Shown here piece after piece: positions 35,201-42,725 of a DNA stretch of 47,807 nucleotides (position 1 is the first letter of the stretch; every line of letters starts with the position of its first letter). A program made the position numbers and the translations under genes. Under the pieces are notes generated by a model. The model worked only from the letters and a program-made list of their open reading frames with translations, was not told where the DNA came from and made no database searches. Source of the DNA: Bacteriovorax sp. (GTDB taxonomy: Bacteria > Bdellovibrionota > Bacteriovoracia > Bacteriovoracales > Bacteriovoracaceae); the NCBI GenBank assembly GCA_028710485.1, contig JAQTTZ010000022.1:1-47807 (forward strand). The letters run 5' to 3'.

Positions 35201-37556
35201 GAGCACTGATGCAAAGGCCTGTGATACAAATCAAAATTGTACCGGAACCGATAGTCCGAATGCATTGATAACTCCCGACAGAGCGAATGTCCTTTATTGG
35301 GATAGTGCGAATCATAAATGTTATAGAAGTGCGGCAGCAGACAAATTTTCATGGCTAGAATTTAAAACATCTTGTCCTGTCTCCCGCGCAACTGGTTTAT
35401 GTTCAGGCGAAAATTGTGTCGCTACATCTAATCCAACTCCAACCGCCGTTGGGCAATACTATTACAACACTAGCAGTAATATTTGCTATATTAGTACAGG
35501 TCTAACTTCGGGGAACTGGTCTGTATTTGTTCCTTCAAAAATTAATTTAAGCTGGAACTCTTTTACCGTAACAGGTTCGGGGTCATATTCTTCGGTTCAA
35601 ATTTTAGGATGGAATGTTTATAGAAGAGAAGCTGGATTTGATTATGATTTCAAATCAGGTTTTTTGAAAACAAATACTGCCGATACCATGTCGGTCAGTG
35701 ATTCAACTCTCAAAACTTTTACAGATACAACCGCAGTCGCAGGTAAAGTTTATTATTATCTGGTACGTCCTGTGGAAAATACAATTCGCCAATTAACAGT
35801 TAGCACCCCTGAGATTTTTTCTGAAGTGCGAATATTTGCACCAAAAGAAAATTACGCTTTCGTACATCGCTGGATGGCCAATCAGGAAGTTTGTAATAGT
35901 ATGCATATGACAACTTCGACGACTAATAAAGTTGATCCGACTCATAATTATCGTTGTCCTTACAAAGGTCCCGGTGAATCAGTAGCAAATCCAGGGTTTT
36001 ATGATATTGAAAAAGATATGTTGGTTGATATTTCTGAAACTGGCTGTCCTTACACTGTGGCGCCAGCTTGTACTGCCAATGGATGTATTGGAATTGGATC
36101 GCCTACAAGTCTTGGTTTGAGTTCATCTTTAAATGACATTTATTATGACCGCAATTCAGGTGTTTGTTATATAAATAGCGATGGGCTTTCTAGTTGGGTT
36201 AGTTACACAGGGGCCTCTGGTGCGCAAATATTAGCTGCGTCAGCTAAGGTAAACACAGTTATTAATCCTCCTCTTTCCAATATCTCTCAAGCACAAGCTG
36301 ATGTTGTTTGTAGTGTTCGAGATATTACAACTGCCAAGGGTTCTCTAGTAGGAGTGGGGGCAGCCAGGCTTCCATCTAAAAAAGAATTTATTGCTTACGC
36401 CGCAGGTCCAGTTGGAATGAGTGATGCTGTATTGACAGATTTAGAGCAAGGTTTTTCATTAAATGTTCAATCTCGTTGTAATTCTACCAATGCCAATGGA
36501 TTAGAAATTGCCTATACCGATTCAAGTATTCCTTCAACTTCATATATTTATTCTATTCCAGGAACATCTTCATCAGGCATTAGATCGCTTTATACGGGAT
36601 CAGTTCCATGGGTAAATGATTATTCAACTGAAACATGTAGCTCTCGTTATGGAATTCAAGATGTCTACGGTAACGTTGCTGAGTGGGTGAAGGATAAAAT
36701 GACTTGTAGTGGGGCCGCCGCTTCAGCTTCTACAACTACCTTAACTTCTGCTACTGCCATTTCAGGTGGTTCATTTTCATTGCCAGTAGCTTCAACGGCA
36801 GGATTTCCTAGTACTGGTTTCGTGGTGGTTGGTAGCGGTGGAGGGGCCGAAATATTAACATATACAGCAAAAGCTTCATTAACAGCATTTACAGTAAATT
36901 CAGCGACGTTAACACACGCATCTGCCGAAACTGTTTCATTGATTTTAGCCGCCAATAATTATGTGTGTTCAACTAATTCTGGAACTGACTTAGGAAATTA
37001 CGATATTAATAATGGTGTTTATAATGCTGCGGCCACTGATCGTTATAAATTCGATTTATCAACTGGACCGTATAATGACATCGATGCGTCTTCTTCACCA
37101 TCGTCCGGTGATGGATTCTTAACGAATTGGACTTTTAGAGATGAACTATTTGGCGCAGGAAAATTTAGTTTTCCAGTAGGTATGCCAATTAATATCGATA
37201 TCGCGACCAAATTTCCACTAGCTCCTACCTTGACTAGTTTTTTAGATATAGGACCTACTGCTGGTATTACATCTTCTCAACTTCATGAGGATGGAATAAT
37301 CGTTAATGGAGCAGCTACTAATAATATTTTTACAGTTAATGATCTAGGAAATCCAAATCATTATCTGCCAAATCCAACTCAACAAGGTAGTTTTGTTCAA
37401 GGTGGAAGTTATTTATCAGGAAATCGTTCAGGACGTTATTCATCTGAGTTAGTGCCAGACGCAACTGTTGGTCCTGATATTGGTTTTAGATGTTATATTC
37501 CAATCGACACAGCTAATTTTCCAGCTGATGTTGGTCGCCATATTTATTCTTATTAA
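32214..37556 (+). CDS. Very large mosaic surface lipoprotein with C-terminal FGE/sulfatase-modifying-like domain
   Basis: A 1780-residue lipoprotein (ATG 32214; an adjacent TTG at 32211 is also open). The signal peptide has the lipobox LVMSAC, so the protein is lipid-anchored and, with no retention Asp at +2 (it is Val), probably on the outer membrane. Order: Thr/Ser-rich beta region with Ig/cadherin-type tails (ATEDAPVF near 504, VNDAPTM near 611, VDDPPYF near 823); five Cys/Trp modules (34227-36203); an FN3-like domain (about 1108-1196: INLSWNSFTVTG, LGWNVYRREAG, GKVYYYLVRPVE); then from about 1356 a formylglycine-generating-enzyme-like domain (RLPSKKEFIAYA, DVYGNVAEWVKD, FVQGGSYLSGNRSGRYSS, PDIGFRCYI) with an insert at 36716-36965. 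The FGE fold is often used for ligand binding; FGE's active-site cysteines were not assigned. Likely an adhesin; inference. Confidence 0.82.
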   Translation: MFKTNKLINIFFMSAITLVMSACVPKASEKKAICGTNQAFNSVSRTCVSTSELRTRPVATKSSDTLSQEVAKTITLSYSDGNNNSAIACNVTSVSANIEAISPQVINRGVFNKADLVSASADSLALAVPVNGTTPAYRTAMLAALASAKKTYNYSNVILQLGLFKTAVDNILAYSAPLVAGNASVMNYYNLTQTRLLDYLPLKTLVDNRCDCTGGICTTTIAPRIFQNGTAGFTYTISDIDGEGDPKIVNLSIAAMSSSTSFLRAVVKSDYLIFPESATSTATSNNLTLPAATDYLGTATTAFTYTFSGSRDGSNYGLTTNGKVSNCMDLTGSSGSTDKTCTYTPNSGDAFDITAPAIAAVTIDDLVFTAKKAGTYANNITIQYFDLQTNNLAIDSHVTASESFGLVSQSYSDTFVRVVGDSIKVFINPSITTTTDIAGLINNDVLAKALVTVTGGTLSTFPVATAATSLVGGSDAYDKISYTVNNGFGSSTNTASVIIKITATEDAPVFNSVAATTVTALEDSGQITINLSPTYTDAENNVDACNVDPLDAIFLGNFTVNSCLCAANVCTLKITANASVSSTSPFTLNYRVGSVGLYTAYKAYSVNITPVNDAPTMNAIGVQTIPENSSAAPSSGYVDVTVDPGGGGFETSQILSMTATSSVPALVPNTICTNYTPGAGTPIAVVTPAAAGVYYYDTTNQKCYVSTGTTSALWSLYPSLTVMPKCVYESFGPGAPSASVTPTAAGKRYLDTTNNKCYRSTAATSGSWIADDLLTDFYMAYTPIANQSGSTSVALSLTDDGGTTNAGVNNAAQTFTLNVTSVDDPPYFISTITKVETNEGGQVISDGFIVDEDQGSSADEDIQDITITSITSDNSSVLPVSAIKIFYDLNDNGVEDSLEARAIGAALDPGGIDSKLHKFYLKFNPVAGVSGNSNIVLTVNDGNVAASHFVTTSFSFIVHPIAALHGGWANISAKGIKTDKNGAPAADADVQCNYNKSTDAKACDTNQNCTGTDSPNALITPDRANVLYWDSANHKCYRSAAADKFSWLEFKTSCPVSRATGLCSGENCVATSNPTPTAVGQYYYNTSSNICYISTGLTSGNWSVFVPSKINLSWNSFTVTGSGSYSSVQILGWNVYRREAGFDYDFKSGFLKTNTADTMSVSDSTLKTFTDTTAVAGKVYYYLVRPVENTIRQLTVSTPEIFSEVRIFAPKENYAFVHRWMANQEVCNSMHMTTSTTNKVDPTHNYRCPYKGPGESVANPGFYDIEKDMLVDISETGCPYTVAPACTANGCIGIGSPTSLGLSSSLNDIYYDRNSGVCYINSDGLSSWVSYTGASGAQILAASAKVNTVINPPLSNISQAQADVVCSVRDITTAKGSLVGVGAARLPSKKEFIAYAAGPVGMSDAVLTDLEQGFSLNVQSRCNSTNANGLEIAYTDSSIPSTSYIYSIPGTSSSGIRSLYTGSVPWVNDYSTETCSSRYGIQDVYGNVAEWVKDKMTCSGAAASASTTTLTSATAISGGSFSLPVASTAGFPSTGFVVVGSGGGAEILTYTAKASLTAFTVNSATLTHASAETVSLILAANNYVCSTNSGTDLGNYDINNGVYNAAATDRYKFDLSTGPYNDIDASSSPSSGDGFLTNWTFRDELFGAGKFSFPVGMPINIDIATKFPLAPTLTSFLDIGPTAGITSSQLHEDGIIVNGAATNNIFTVNDLGNPNHYLPNPTQQGSFVQGGSYLSGNRSGRYSSELVPDATVGPDIGFRCYIPIDTANFPADVGRHIYSY
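34227..36203 (+). repeat. Five copies of a Cys/Trp module in the lipoprotein
   Basis: Copies start at 34227, 34389, 35238, 35415 and 36084 and run about 110-135 bases each. Shared pattern: Cys, then Gly-x-Pro or Ser-Pro, a Thr-Pro-x-Ala turn, Tyr-Tyr-x-Asp, then Cys-Tyr-x-Ser, and a closing Trp, e.g. VYYYDTTNQKCYVSTGTT and KRYLDTTNNKCYRSTAAT. Copies 1 and 2 are nearly adjacent, 3 and 4 also, and 5 is separate. The layout recalls short Trp-capped modules in phage tail proteins (GSLYLDTTxGxLYxKT...GW) but with two added cysteines, probably a disulfide. Confidence 0.8.
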
Positions 37557-37611
37557 AATCTTAAAACTAAAAATTTGAATTCCTAAATTTATCGCGTTAC
37601 CTTTATACGAT

Positions 37612-37956
37612 ATGTTTCAAACTATTGGTATGCTGGTAATCTCAAATCTCTTTATGACTATGGCCTGGTATGGCCATCTAAAATCTCATCAGCACTCAAA
37701 AGTGTGGATTGTTATTCTTGTCTCTTGGTCCATTGCTTTTTTCGAGTATTGTTTTCAAGTTCCGGCCAATCGCATTGGAATTCATTATTTCACCCTTGCA
37801 CAATTAAAAATTCTTCAAGAAATCATTACGATGACAATTTTTGGAGTATTTGCAGTGTTCTATATGAAAGTTCCACTGACAAAAAATTTTTTATATGCCA
37901 GCATCTGCCTGGTGTTTGCAGCTTTTTTTATTTTTAAAGATCATCTTCAATCATAG
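37612..37956 (+). CDS. DUF486 family membrane protein (DMT superfamily)
   Basis: A 114-residue inner-membrane protein with four predicted transmembrane helices. It matches the DUF486 family of small DMT-type proteins: MAWYGHLK, SWSIAFFEYCFQVPANRIG, and TLAQLKILQEIITM with FYMKVPL. Family function is unknown; relation to small drug or metabolite transporters is inferred. It ends 10 bases before the ParA gene, the ribosome site of which overlaps its stop, so the two are co-transcribed. Confidence 0.88.
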   Translation: MFQTIGMLVISNLFMTMAWYGHLKSHQHSKVWIVILVSWSIAFFEYCFQVPANRIGIHYFTLAQLKILQEIITMTIFGVFAVFYMKVPLTKNFLYASICLVFAAFFIFKDHLQS

Positions 37957-37966
37957 GAGTTCTGAT

Positions 37967-38782
37967 ATGGGTAAAGTCATTAGCTTTATTAACCAAAAAG
38001 GTGGCGTTGGTAAAACGACGATGGCCTTCAACGCTGCTCATGCGCTGGCGAAAAATGGTCATAAAGTTTTGGCGATAGACTTAGATCCCCAATCAAACCT
38101 TACACTTTTATTTAAAGCTCAAAATGAATTGAATATTTATCATCTGCTCGTCAATTCAGTGAAAGAATTAAAAATGCTTCACGCTCCAGCAATGCTAGGC
38201 AATGTTTTGAGTCGTGGGCTTGTCGATTTACTTCCGGCCGGCCAAGAGCTTTCCGGTTTTGATCTAACCGTTGCTTCAATCAATGCTCCAAGGCAGTTGG
38301 TTCTTAAAAAATTTATTGAATCAAACGGACTAAATGATCGTTACGATTTTATTATTATCGATTGCCCTCCCACCTTGGGGCTGCTGGTAATCAACGCACT
38401 TTGTGCCAGCGATGGCGTCATTGTGCCCTTTAGACCAGATGATTTTTCTCTAAAAGGTCTGGAGCATTTTTATCAGGTGATCGAAGACATCGGAGATATG
38501 GGAATAGTAAAAGCTCCTGAAATTTTTCTGCATGTTCCTAACTTGGTTGATTTACGACGTAAGCAAGAAAGCGACGACCTGAATAAAATTATTCTGGCGA
38601 TTGACGCAGAATTAGGTGAGGGAAAAGTATTCTCGCCTTTCCTTAATAAGGCAGGTCTCGTAAAATCACTATCAAATAGAAAATCAGTTTTCGATTTTAA
38701 AACCCAAGAGTTCAGCGAGCTTCAAGCAAGATTTAGTGGAGTCGCCAAAAGAATAGAGGAATGGTCAAATGAGCACATCTAA
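37967..38782 (+). CDS. ParA-family partitioning ATPase, orphan
   Basis: A 271-residue MinD/ParA ATPase. Deviant Walker A KGGVGKTT (11-18) with signature Lys11, Walker A' AIDLDPQSNLTLLF, Walker B DFIIIDCPPTLG. I chose the ATG at 37967, with AGGAG ten bases upstream; the open frame extends to 37895 inside the previous gene. No HTH and no parB/parS alongside, so it probably positions cellular cargo rather than the chromosome, as orphan ParAs do (McdA, ParC-type). A small protein gene overlaps its 3' end by 14 bases and is the likely partner. Confidence 0.9.
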   Translation: MGKVISFINQKGGVGKTTMAFNAAHALAKNGHKVLAIDLDPQSNLTLLFKAQNELNIYHLLVNSVKELKMLHAPAMLGNVLSRGLVDLLPAGQELSGFDLTVASINAPRQLVLKKFIESNGLNDRYDFIIIDCPPTLGLLVINALCASDGVIVPFRPDDFSLKGLEHFYQVIEDIGDMGIVKAPEIFLHVPNLVDLRRKQESDDLNKIILAIDAELGEGKVFSPFLNKAGLVKSLSNRKSVFDFKTQEFSELQARFSGVAKRIEEWSNEHI

Positions 38783-39050
38783 TAATAAAAAAAGCACAAA
38801 CCCTTTATACGTAGTTAGAAATAACGGAGTGGACGTGGAAGAGGCATCTGGAATTTTAGAATTAATTTTGAAAAAAACGGGTTTAGATAGAATGATTCCT
38901 ATCCTTGAATCATTCATCCAGATTATTCTTTCACAAGTTGAGAGCTATGCTGTTTTTATCGAAGTGAAAAAAATGTTTGATCAGATTTTTAATAAAGTGA
39001 TTGAAGTCATTTTTCAAATTCAGCAGATGACTCAGAAGAAGAAAGTTTAG
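38769..39050 (+). CDS. Small partner-like protein of the orphan ParA
   Basis: A 93-residue protein overlapping parA by 14 bases, so translation is coupled. A polar, basic N-terminus (MSTSNNKKSTNPLYVVRNNG) is followed by long amphipathic helices (IPILESFIQIILSQVESYAV, KVIEVIFQIQQMTQKKK). A short Lys-rich N-terminus is typical of ParA-stimulating partners such as ParB and McdB; that parallel is inference. No ParB domain. Family not recognised. Confidence 0.65.
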   Translation: MSTSNNKKSTNPLYVVRNNGVDVEEASGILELILKKTGLDRMIPILESFIQIILSQVESYAVFIEVKKMFDQIFNKVIEVIFQIQQMTQKKKV

Positions 39051-39396
39051 GCCTCTTGAGTATCCTCATAAATTTTTTCTAAGACATTGAAAAAACAGTA
39101 AGGGAAATATTTTCGTAAGCAATGTTACATCATCATAAGACAATTTTTACATCCGTAGACATCTGAACTTCTTAAACCAGACTACTTATCGATACGATCA
39201 GTATTAATGAGTGCAACTTCATTTTTTTAATTGAATACAAATAATCATAAATTTTCTTAGCAGCAATAAAAGAGCCATTCATTTCAATAGCTTAAAGACA
39301 ATTAAACATGTGCTGGGATTGAATAATACAAAAAGTATTGATTTTTATTGTTAACTACAGTACCCTGTTTTGGGGTATTAAGATAAGAGAATTATT
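39051..39396. other. Intergenic stretch of 346 bases
   Basis: AT-rich and without a supported gene. A 36-codon frame on the minus strand (39172-39282) has no ribosome site and no family match. The right end carries the control region of the toxin-antitoxin pair (operator candidate at 39361-39377). I see no tRNA, attachment-site pair or transposon end. Confidence 0.6.
39361..39377. promoter_or_regulatory. Candidate operator of the toxin-antitoxin pair
   Basis: TACCC (39361-39365) and GGGTA (39373-39377) form an inverted repeat with a 7-base spacer, about 20 bases before the TTG start of the toxin. A TATTAA -10 candidate overlaps the right arm (39376-39381). Binding there by the HTH antitoxin would repress the pair. 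Confidence 0.42.
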
Positions 39397-39675
39397 TTGA
39401 TTACCAGAGTGATAGTAACTAAAGAAGCTTATAAAGATTTAAGGCTTGTCCCTTTTTTTATAGTCGATAAATTTGATACTTGGATTCAATCCGTTCATGA
39501 AATTGGAATCGTTGAAGTAAGAAAGATTCCTGGTTACCATGACGAGCCTTTGCTAGGAAAAAGAAAGGGGTTCAGATCAATTCGACTAAGTAGAAGCTAC
39601 AGAGCAATATACAAAACATCAGATGAATTCGTAGAATTAATAGTGGTCTGTGAGGTAAATAAACATGTCTATTAA
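39397..39675 (+). CDS. HigB/RelE-type toxin
   Basis: A 92-residue RelE/ParE-superfamily ribonuclease-like toxin, likely cutting mRNA at the ribosome. The segment FRSIRLSRSYRAIYK and the end VVCEVNKHVY are typical of the HigB-2-like group. TTG start at 39397 after AAGAGAA. It precedes and overlaps its antitoxin gene by 11 bases, the toxin-first order of HigBA systems. It looks intact. Confidence 0.85.
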   Translation: MITRVIVTKEAYKDLRLVPFFIVDKFDTWIQSVHEIGIVEVRKIPGYHDEPLLGKRKGFRSIRLSRSYRAIYKTSDEFVELIVVCEVNKHVY

Positions 39676-39976
39676 AAAAAGTTCGGTCATAAAGGCACTT
39701 GATAAAATGAGAGGTGGCCCATTAACTTTTGGAAGAATGATTGAATCCATTCGAAAATGTGATGAAATATCACAAGTAGAACTTGCTAAAAGAATGAACA
39801 TCTCTAAAGCTCATCTGTGTGATATCGAAAAAGGACGTCGTAACGTTACTCTCGCTCGTGCCATGCAATTTGCAAAAGTTTTAGGTTATTCTCCTATTCA
39901 ATTTGCAGCGAAGGTCATCGAAGATCAAACTCGCGAAGTCGGACTAAAAGTAAAAATTACTTTGGAAGCGGCTTAA
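39665..39976 (+). CDS. HigA-type antitoxin with XRE helix-turn-helix
   Basis: A 103-residue antitoxin. The HTH spans about 30-85: ISQVELAKRMNISKAHLCDIEKGRR (given as positions 34-58) and VTLARAMQFAKVLGYSP. It neutralises the upstream toxin and should bind the operator. Its stop codon overlaps the stop of the convergent gene at 39973 by three bases. Confidence 0.88.
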   Translation: MSIKKSSVIKALDKMRGGPLTFGRMIESIRKCDEISQVELAKRMNISKAHLCDIEKGRRNVTLARAMQFAKVLGYSPIQFAAKVIEDQTREVGLKVKITLEAA

Positions 39977-41223
39977 AAAGCCCCAAAAAATGGAATTCCA
40001 ATTGAGAGACCCCACATCTCAATATGGCTCTTATCATGCCCCCAATTAATATAATTAAGCTCTAAAAAACTAGATTTACCATAGCGAAGCCAAGCATTGG
40101 TATAGCTCTCGGAACTAGTCGAGAGAAACATTCCATAAGTTAAATGATAGTTCTCAATAAAAGCATGCTTATAAATAACTTCAAATCCTTGGGGATAAAT
40201 CAATTTAAATTCCGTGGGCGTATCATTGGAATATTTATAATGAAGTCCTTGAAAACCTAAAAGTGCGTTGAGCAAAACTCTGCCATCAAAGGCATCAGCT
40301 AAATCATATGAAAAATAAAGTCCAGAATTATTAAAACGCGATTTTGAATAAAGAAGAGCGTCGAAGGCCTTAAATGATGAAGTCTCATTGATATCAAATT
40401 TTCCATAGATCATGAGAGAGGGAGCAAGTTTGTCGCTTTGTTTATCATTTTGAAATTCACTTTGGTAAATATAGGGGCCAAAGCCAACAGACGTTTTTAG
40501 GCGATTGAGGCGTTTTGGAATTACGGCCTCCAAATGAAAAGTTATAATTTTTTGATCAACCCCTTTCATTTTAAGTTCAACCGGAGAGTTTTCTTCAAGA
40601 AAAATGGTATAAGGAGGTTTGGCATCGTTGAGCGTTCTTAAATTGGTAGAACTCAAAGTGATTTCCAAACGTGGATATTCGCTGCCGAATTTTCCAAGAC
40701 GATTCATCTTGCAGCCAATCGAGAGGTATTCGCTATCGATACCTTCCAGCTTTAAATTATAGGGAGCACAAGAATAATCAATCAATTGTTTTGATCGGGC
40801 ATTGAGTGCTGCTCGGGCCTCGATCACTATTTTATCCATCAAATCCATGCCCGAATAAACTAAAGCAGTATCAGGATTAAAAAGATTCACGTAGATCTGA
40901 GTGGTGAAGACATTTTCAGTCCTGGCCGGAATCACTATCGCGTTGTGATAATCGATATGCACCAGAGCAATGCTATGCTTAATAATTATTTTTAAAAGAG
41001 CGCGTGGAACCAATAGATTATTTTCATTGCGAATCCATTGCACCGAATCCGGAACCCAAGAGGCCTCTATATCGGGATGTTGGGTGTGGATGACGAAATC
41101 ATTTAGTTCAGCATGAATTCGAGATTCACCAACGGAAGATTTGCCAAAACTTATAATTTGAGCAGAGCAATTTTCTATAAAAAAAGTTAGTAGGAAAAAA
41201 GTGGAAAAAAATATTTTAAACAT
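39973..41223 (-). CDS. Exported protein, probably outer membrane
   Basis: A 416-residue protein with a signal peptide (about 1-21, ending ENCSAQ). The N-terminal half contains beta-strand repeats (FVIHTQHPDIEASWVPDSVQ is at about 45-64), and the last 160 residues look like a barrel (VGFGPYIYQSEF, ASLMIYGKFDINETSSFKAF pattern, YFSYDLADAF) ending GIPFFGAF with a terminal Phe. No named family recognised. It is 16 bases downstream of a small Thr/Pro-rich exported protein gene. Confidence 0.62.
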   Translation of the reverse strand: MFKIFFSTFFLLTFFIENCSAQIISFGKSSVGESRIHAELNDFVIHTQHPDIEASWVPDSVQWIRNENNLLVPRALLKIIIKHSIALVHIDYHNAIVIPARTENVFTTQIYVNLFNPDTALVYSGMDLMDKIVIEARAALNARSKQLIDYSCAPYNLKLEGIDSEYLSIGCKMNRLGKFGSEYPRLEITLSSTNLRTLNDAKPPYTIFLEENSPVELKMKGVDQKIITFHLEAVIPKRLNRLKTSVGFGPYIYQSEFQNDKQSDKLAPSLMIYGKFDINETSSFKAFDALLYSKSRFNNSGLYFSYDLADAFDGRVLLNALLGFQGLHYKYSNDTPTEFKLIYPQGFEVIYKHAFIENYHLTYGMFLSTSSESYTNAWLRYGKSSFLELNYINWGHDKSHIEMWGLSIGIPFFGAF

Positions 41224-41239
41224 TGTGAATATTTTAGCA

Positions 41240-41560
41240 TTACCTGGAAGGAATGCGACGTGTTTTTTTAGTAGTTGTAGGATTCAGTGGACCTGGCTCA
41301 GAATCGGGGCCTGTAGGCGTTGTCGTAGTCGTCGTCGCGGCCTTTTTGGTACTAACGCTGTCTTCGATTACATCGTTTTCTCTATTAGAATTATTTTGGG
41401 TCGACATTTTTTCAACCAATAATTCGGCTTTTTCTTCTTGGAGCAAATCGCGGCTTTCCAATAAGCGAAGCTCAGCTTCAAAATCATTAGTTGAAGTTTC
41501 TGCTTTGATCGCTGGAGTTAGCAGCGAAACCCATAGAAGTATAAATAAATATTTTGTCAT
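41240..41560 (-). CDS. Small exported Thr/Pro-rich protein
   Basis: A 106-residue protein with a signal peptide (TKYLFILLWVSLLTPAIKAE). The middle is acidic and helical (NDFEAELRLLESRDLLQEEKAELLVEK at about 25-50); the C-terminal third is disordered (TTTTTTPTGPDSEPGP) and ends in basic residues (KKTRRIPSR). ATG 41560; a TTG precedes it. Paired with the barrel-like gene downstream. Divergent from queA. Confidence 0.58.
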   Translation of the reverse strand: MTKYLFILLWVSLLTPAIKAETSTNDFEAELRLLESRDLLQEEKAELLVEKMSTQNNSNRENDVIEDSVSTKKAATTTTTTPTGPDSEPGPLNPTTTKKTRRIPSR

Positions 41561-41631
41561 CAATAAAGTTTTTCACAAAATTTCTTTTTTTAAAAGGGCC
41601 AATACTTGGGGCATATGATAAAAAAACAATT

Positions 41632-42687
41632 ATGAACTTATTAAATCCTGATGACTTACTGCTTTCTTCTTACCATTTCGATCTGCCAGAAGAATTGATC
41701 GCTCAGCGCCCTGCTGCAGAGTCGAGGCTCTTAGTTTACAAGGCCTCTACCAACGAAGTCATTCATGACTATTTTAAAAATATTGGATCATATCTTCCAG
41801 CTTCGACCCTTTTAGTTTTTAACCGCTCAAAGGTTTTTCCTTCTCGTCTTTTAGGGACCAAGCAAAGTGGGGGGAAGGCCGAACTTTTTCTTTTATCTAC
41901 AGCGCCCCAAAAAGTGAATAACGAAGATATTTACCCGGCCTTGATAAAAACGACTTCGAGTAAAAAAATCGGAGATCAATACTCATTTTTACCAAACTTA
42001 AAAGCGACATTGAAAACAATTAATAACGATGGAACTTTCGGCGTTAGTTTTTCGACTTCCGATATTATTTCTTTTTTAGAGGCCCACGCCAAAATACCGA
42101 TTCCTCCCTATATTAGAAATGGGGAAAGTGATGAGCAGGATCGCAAAAATTACCAGACTACTTACGCCTTGGAAGTGGGCTCAGTTGCTGCTCCTACTGC
42201 TGGCCTGCATTTTACCGAGGCACTTTTAGAAAAATTGAAGAGTTTTAAAATTGCGACGGCCTTTGTAACTTTGCATGTGGGACTCGGAACTTTTAAACCG
42301 GTTAAAACAGCTGAGATTAAAGACCACCAAATGCACTCGGAGAATTTCTTTTTTGATGAAATAAATAACGAATTGATTAAAAGTGCCCGCTGTGAAAAGA
42401 AAAAAATATTCGCCGTCGGGACGACATCGCTCAGGGTTTTAGAGTCTAGTTTTGAAAAAAATCTTGAACCCAATATTACCTACAGCACAAATATTTTCCT
42501 TCACCCAGGAGTGGAGATAAAAAGTGTTGATGGACTGATCACTAATTTTCATCTCCCCCAATCGAGCCTTCTTATGCTAGTGTCCTCAATGATTGGAAGA
42601 GAGAAGGCGCTTGAGCTCTATGATATTGCCATAAAAGAGCAGTACCGCTTTTTTTCTTACGGCGATGGGATGCTTATCATTAGATAA
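41632..42687 (+). CDS. queA: tRNA S-adenosylmethionine ribosyltransferase-isomerase
   Basis: Makes epoxyqueuosine in tRNA from 7-aminomethyl-7-deazaguanine and the ribosyl part of SAM. Family blocks: YHFDLPEELIAQRPAAESRLLVY at the start, LLVFNRSKVFPSRLLG, PPYIR, YQTTYALEVGSVAAPTAGLHFT, HVGLGTFKPV, HSENFF, TNFHLPQSSLLMLVS. 351 residues from the ATG at 41632; the frame opens upstream to a TTG at 41554 but family alignment supports 41632. First gene of queA-tgt-yajC-tatA-secDF. Confidence 0.96.
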   Translation: MNLLNPDDLLLSSYHFDLPEELIAQRPAAESRLLVYKASTNEVIHDYFKNIGSYLPASTLLVFNRSKVFPSRLLGTKQSGGKAELFLLSTAPQKVNNEDIYPALIKTTSSKKIGDQYSFLPNLKATLKTINNDGTFGVSFSTSDIISFLEAHAKIPIPPYIRNGESDEQDRKNYQTTYALEVGSVAAPTAGLHFTEALLEKLKSFKIATAFVTLHVGLGTFKPVKTAEIKDHQMHSENFFFDEINNELIKSARCEKKKIFAVGTTSLRVLESSFEKNLEPNITYSTNIFLHPGVEIKSVDGLITNFHLPQSSLLMLVSSMIGREKALELYDIAIKEQYRFFSYGDGMLIIR

Positions 42688-42725
42688 TCATCAGATAATT
42701 CACAGACTAATTTAAGGCAAATTAT

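Noticed and set aside
36665..36955. 96-codon reverse frame within the lipoprotein gene.
   Set aside because: Mirror of an Ala/Thr/Ser-rich coding region; no start signals.
32214..37556. Diversity-generating retroelement target, since FGE-like C-termini are typical variable proteins.
   Set aside because: No reverse transcriptase, accessory gene or template repeat is visible in this window, and no near-copy of the gene's 3' end was noticed.
37967..39050. Chromosome origin or plasmid partition locus based on parA.
   Set aside because: No parB, parS sites, dnaA boxes, gidAB or rep gene nearby.
39172..39282. 36-codon minus-strand frame in the gap before the toxin gene.
   Set aside because: No ribosome site, no family match, and adjacent bases do not show a decayed longer gene.
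41253..41618. Val/Ser-rich forward frame of 121 codons.
   Set aside because: It is the antisense of the Thr/Pro-rich exported protein at 41240-41560, whose signal peptide and composition are more natural.
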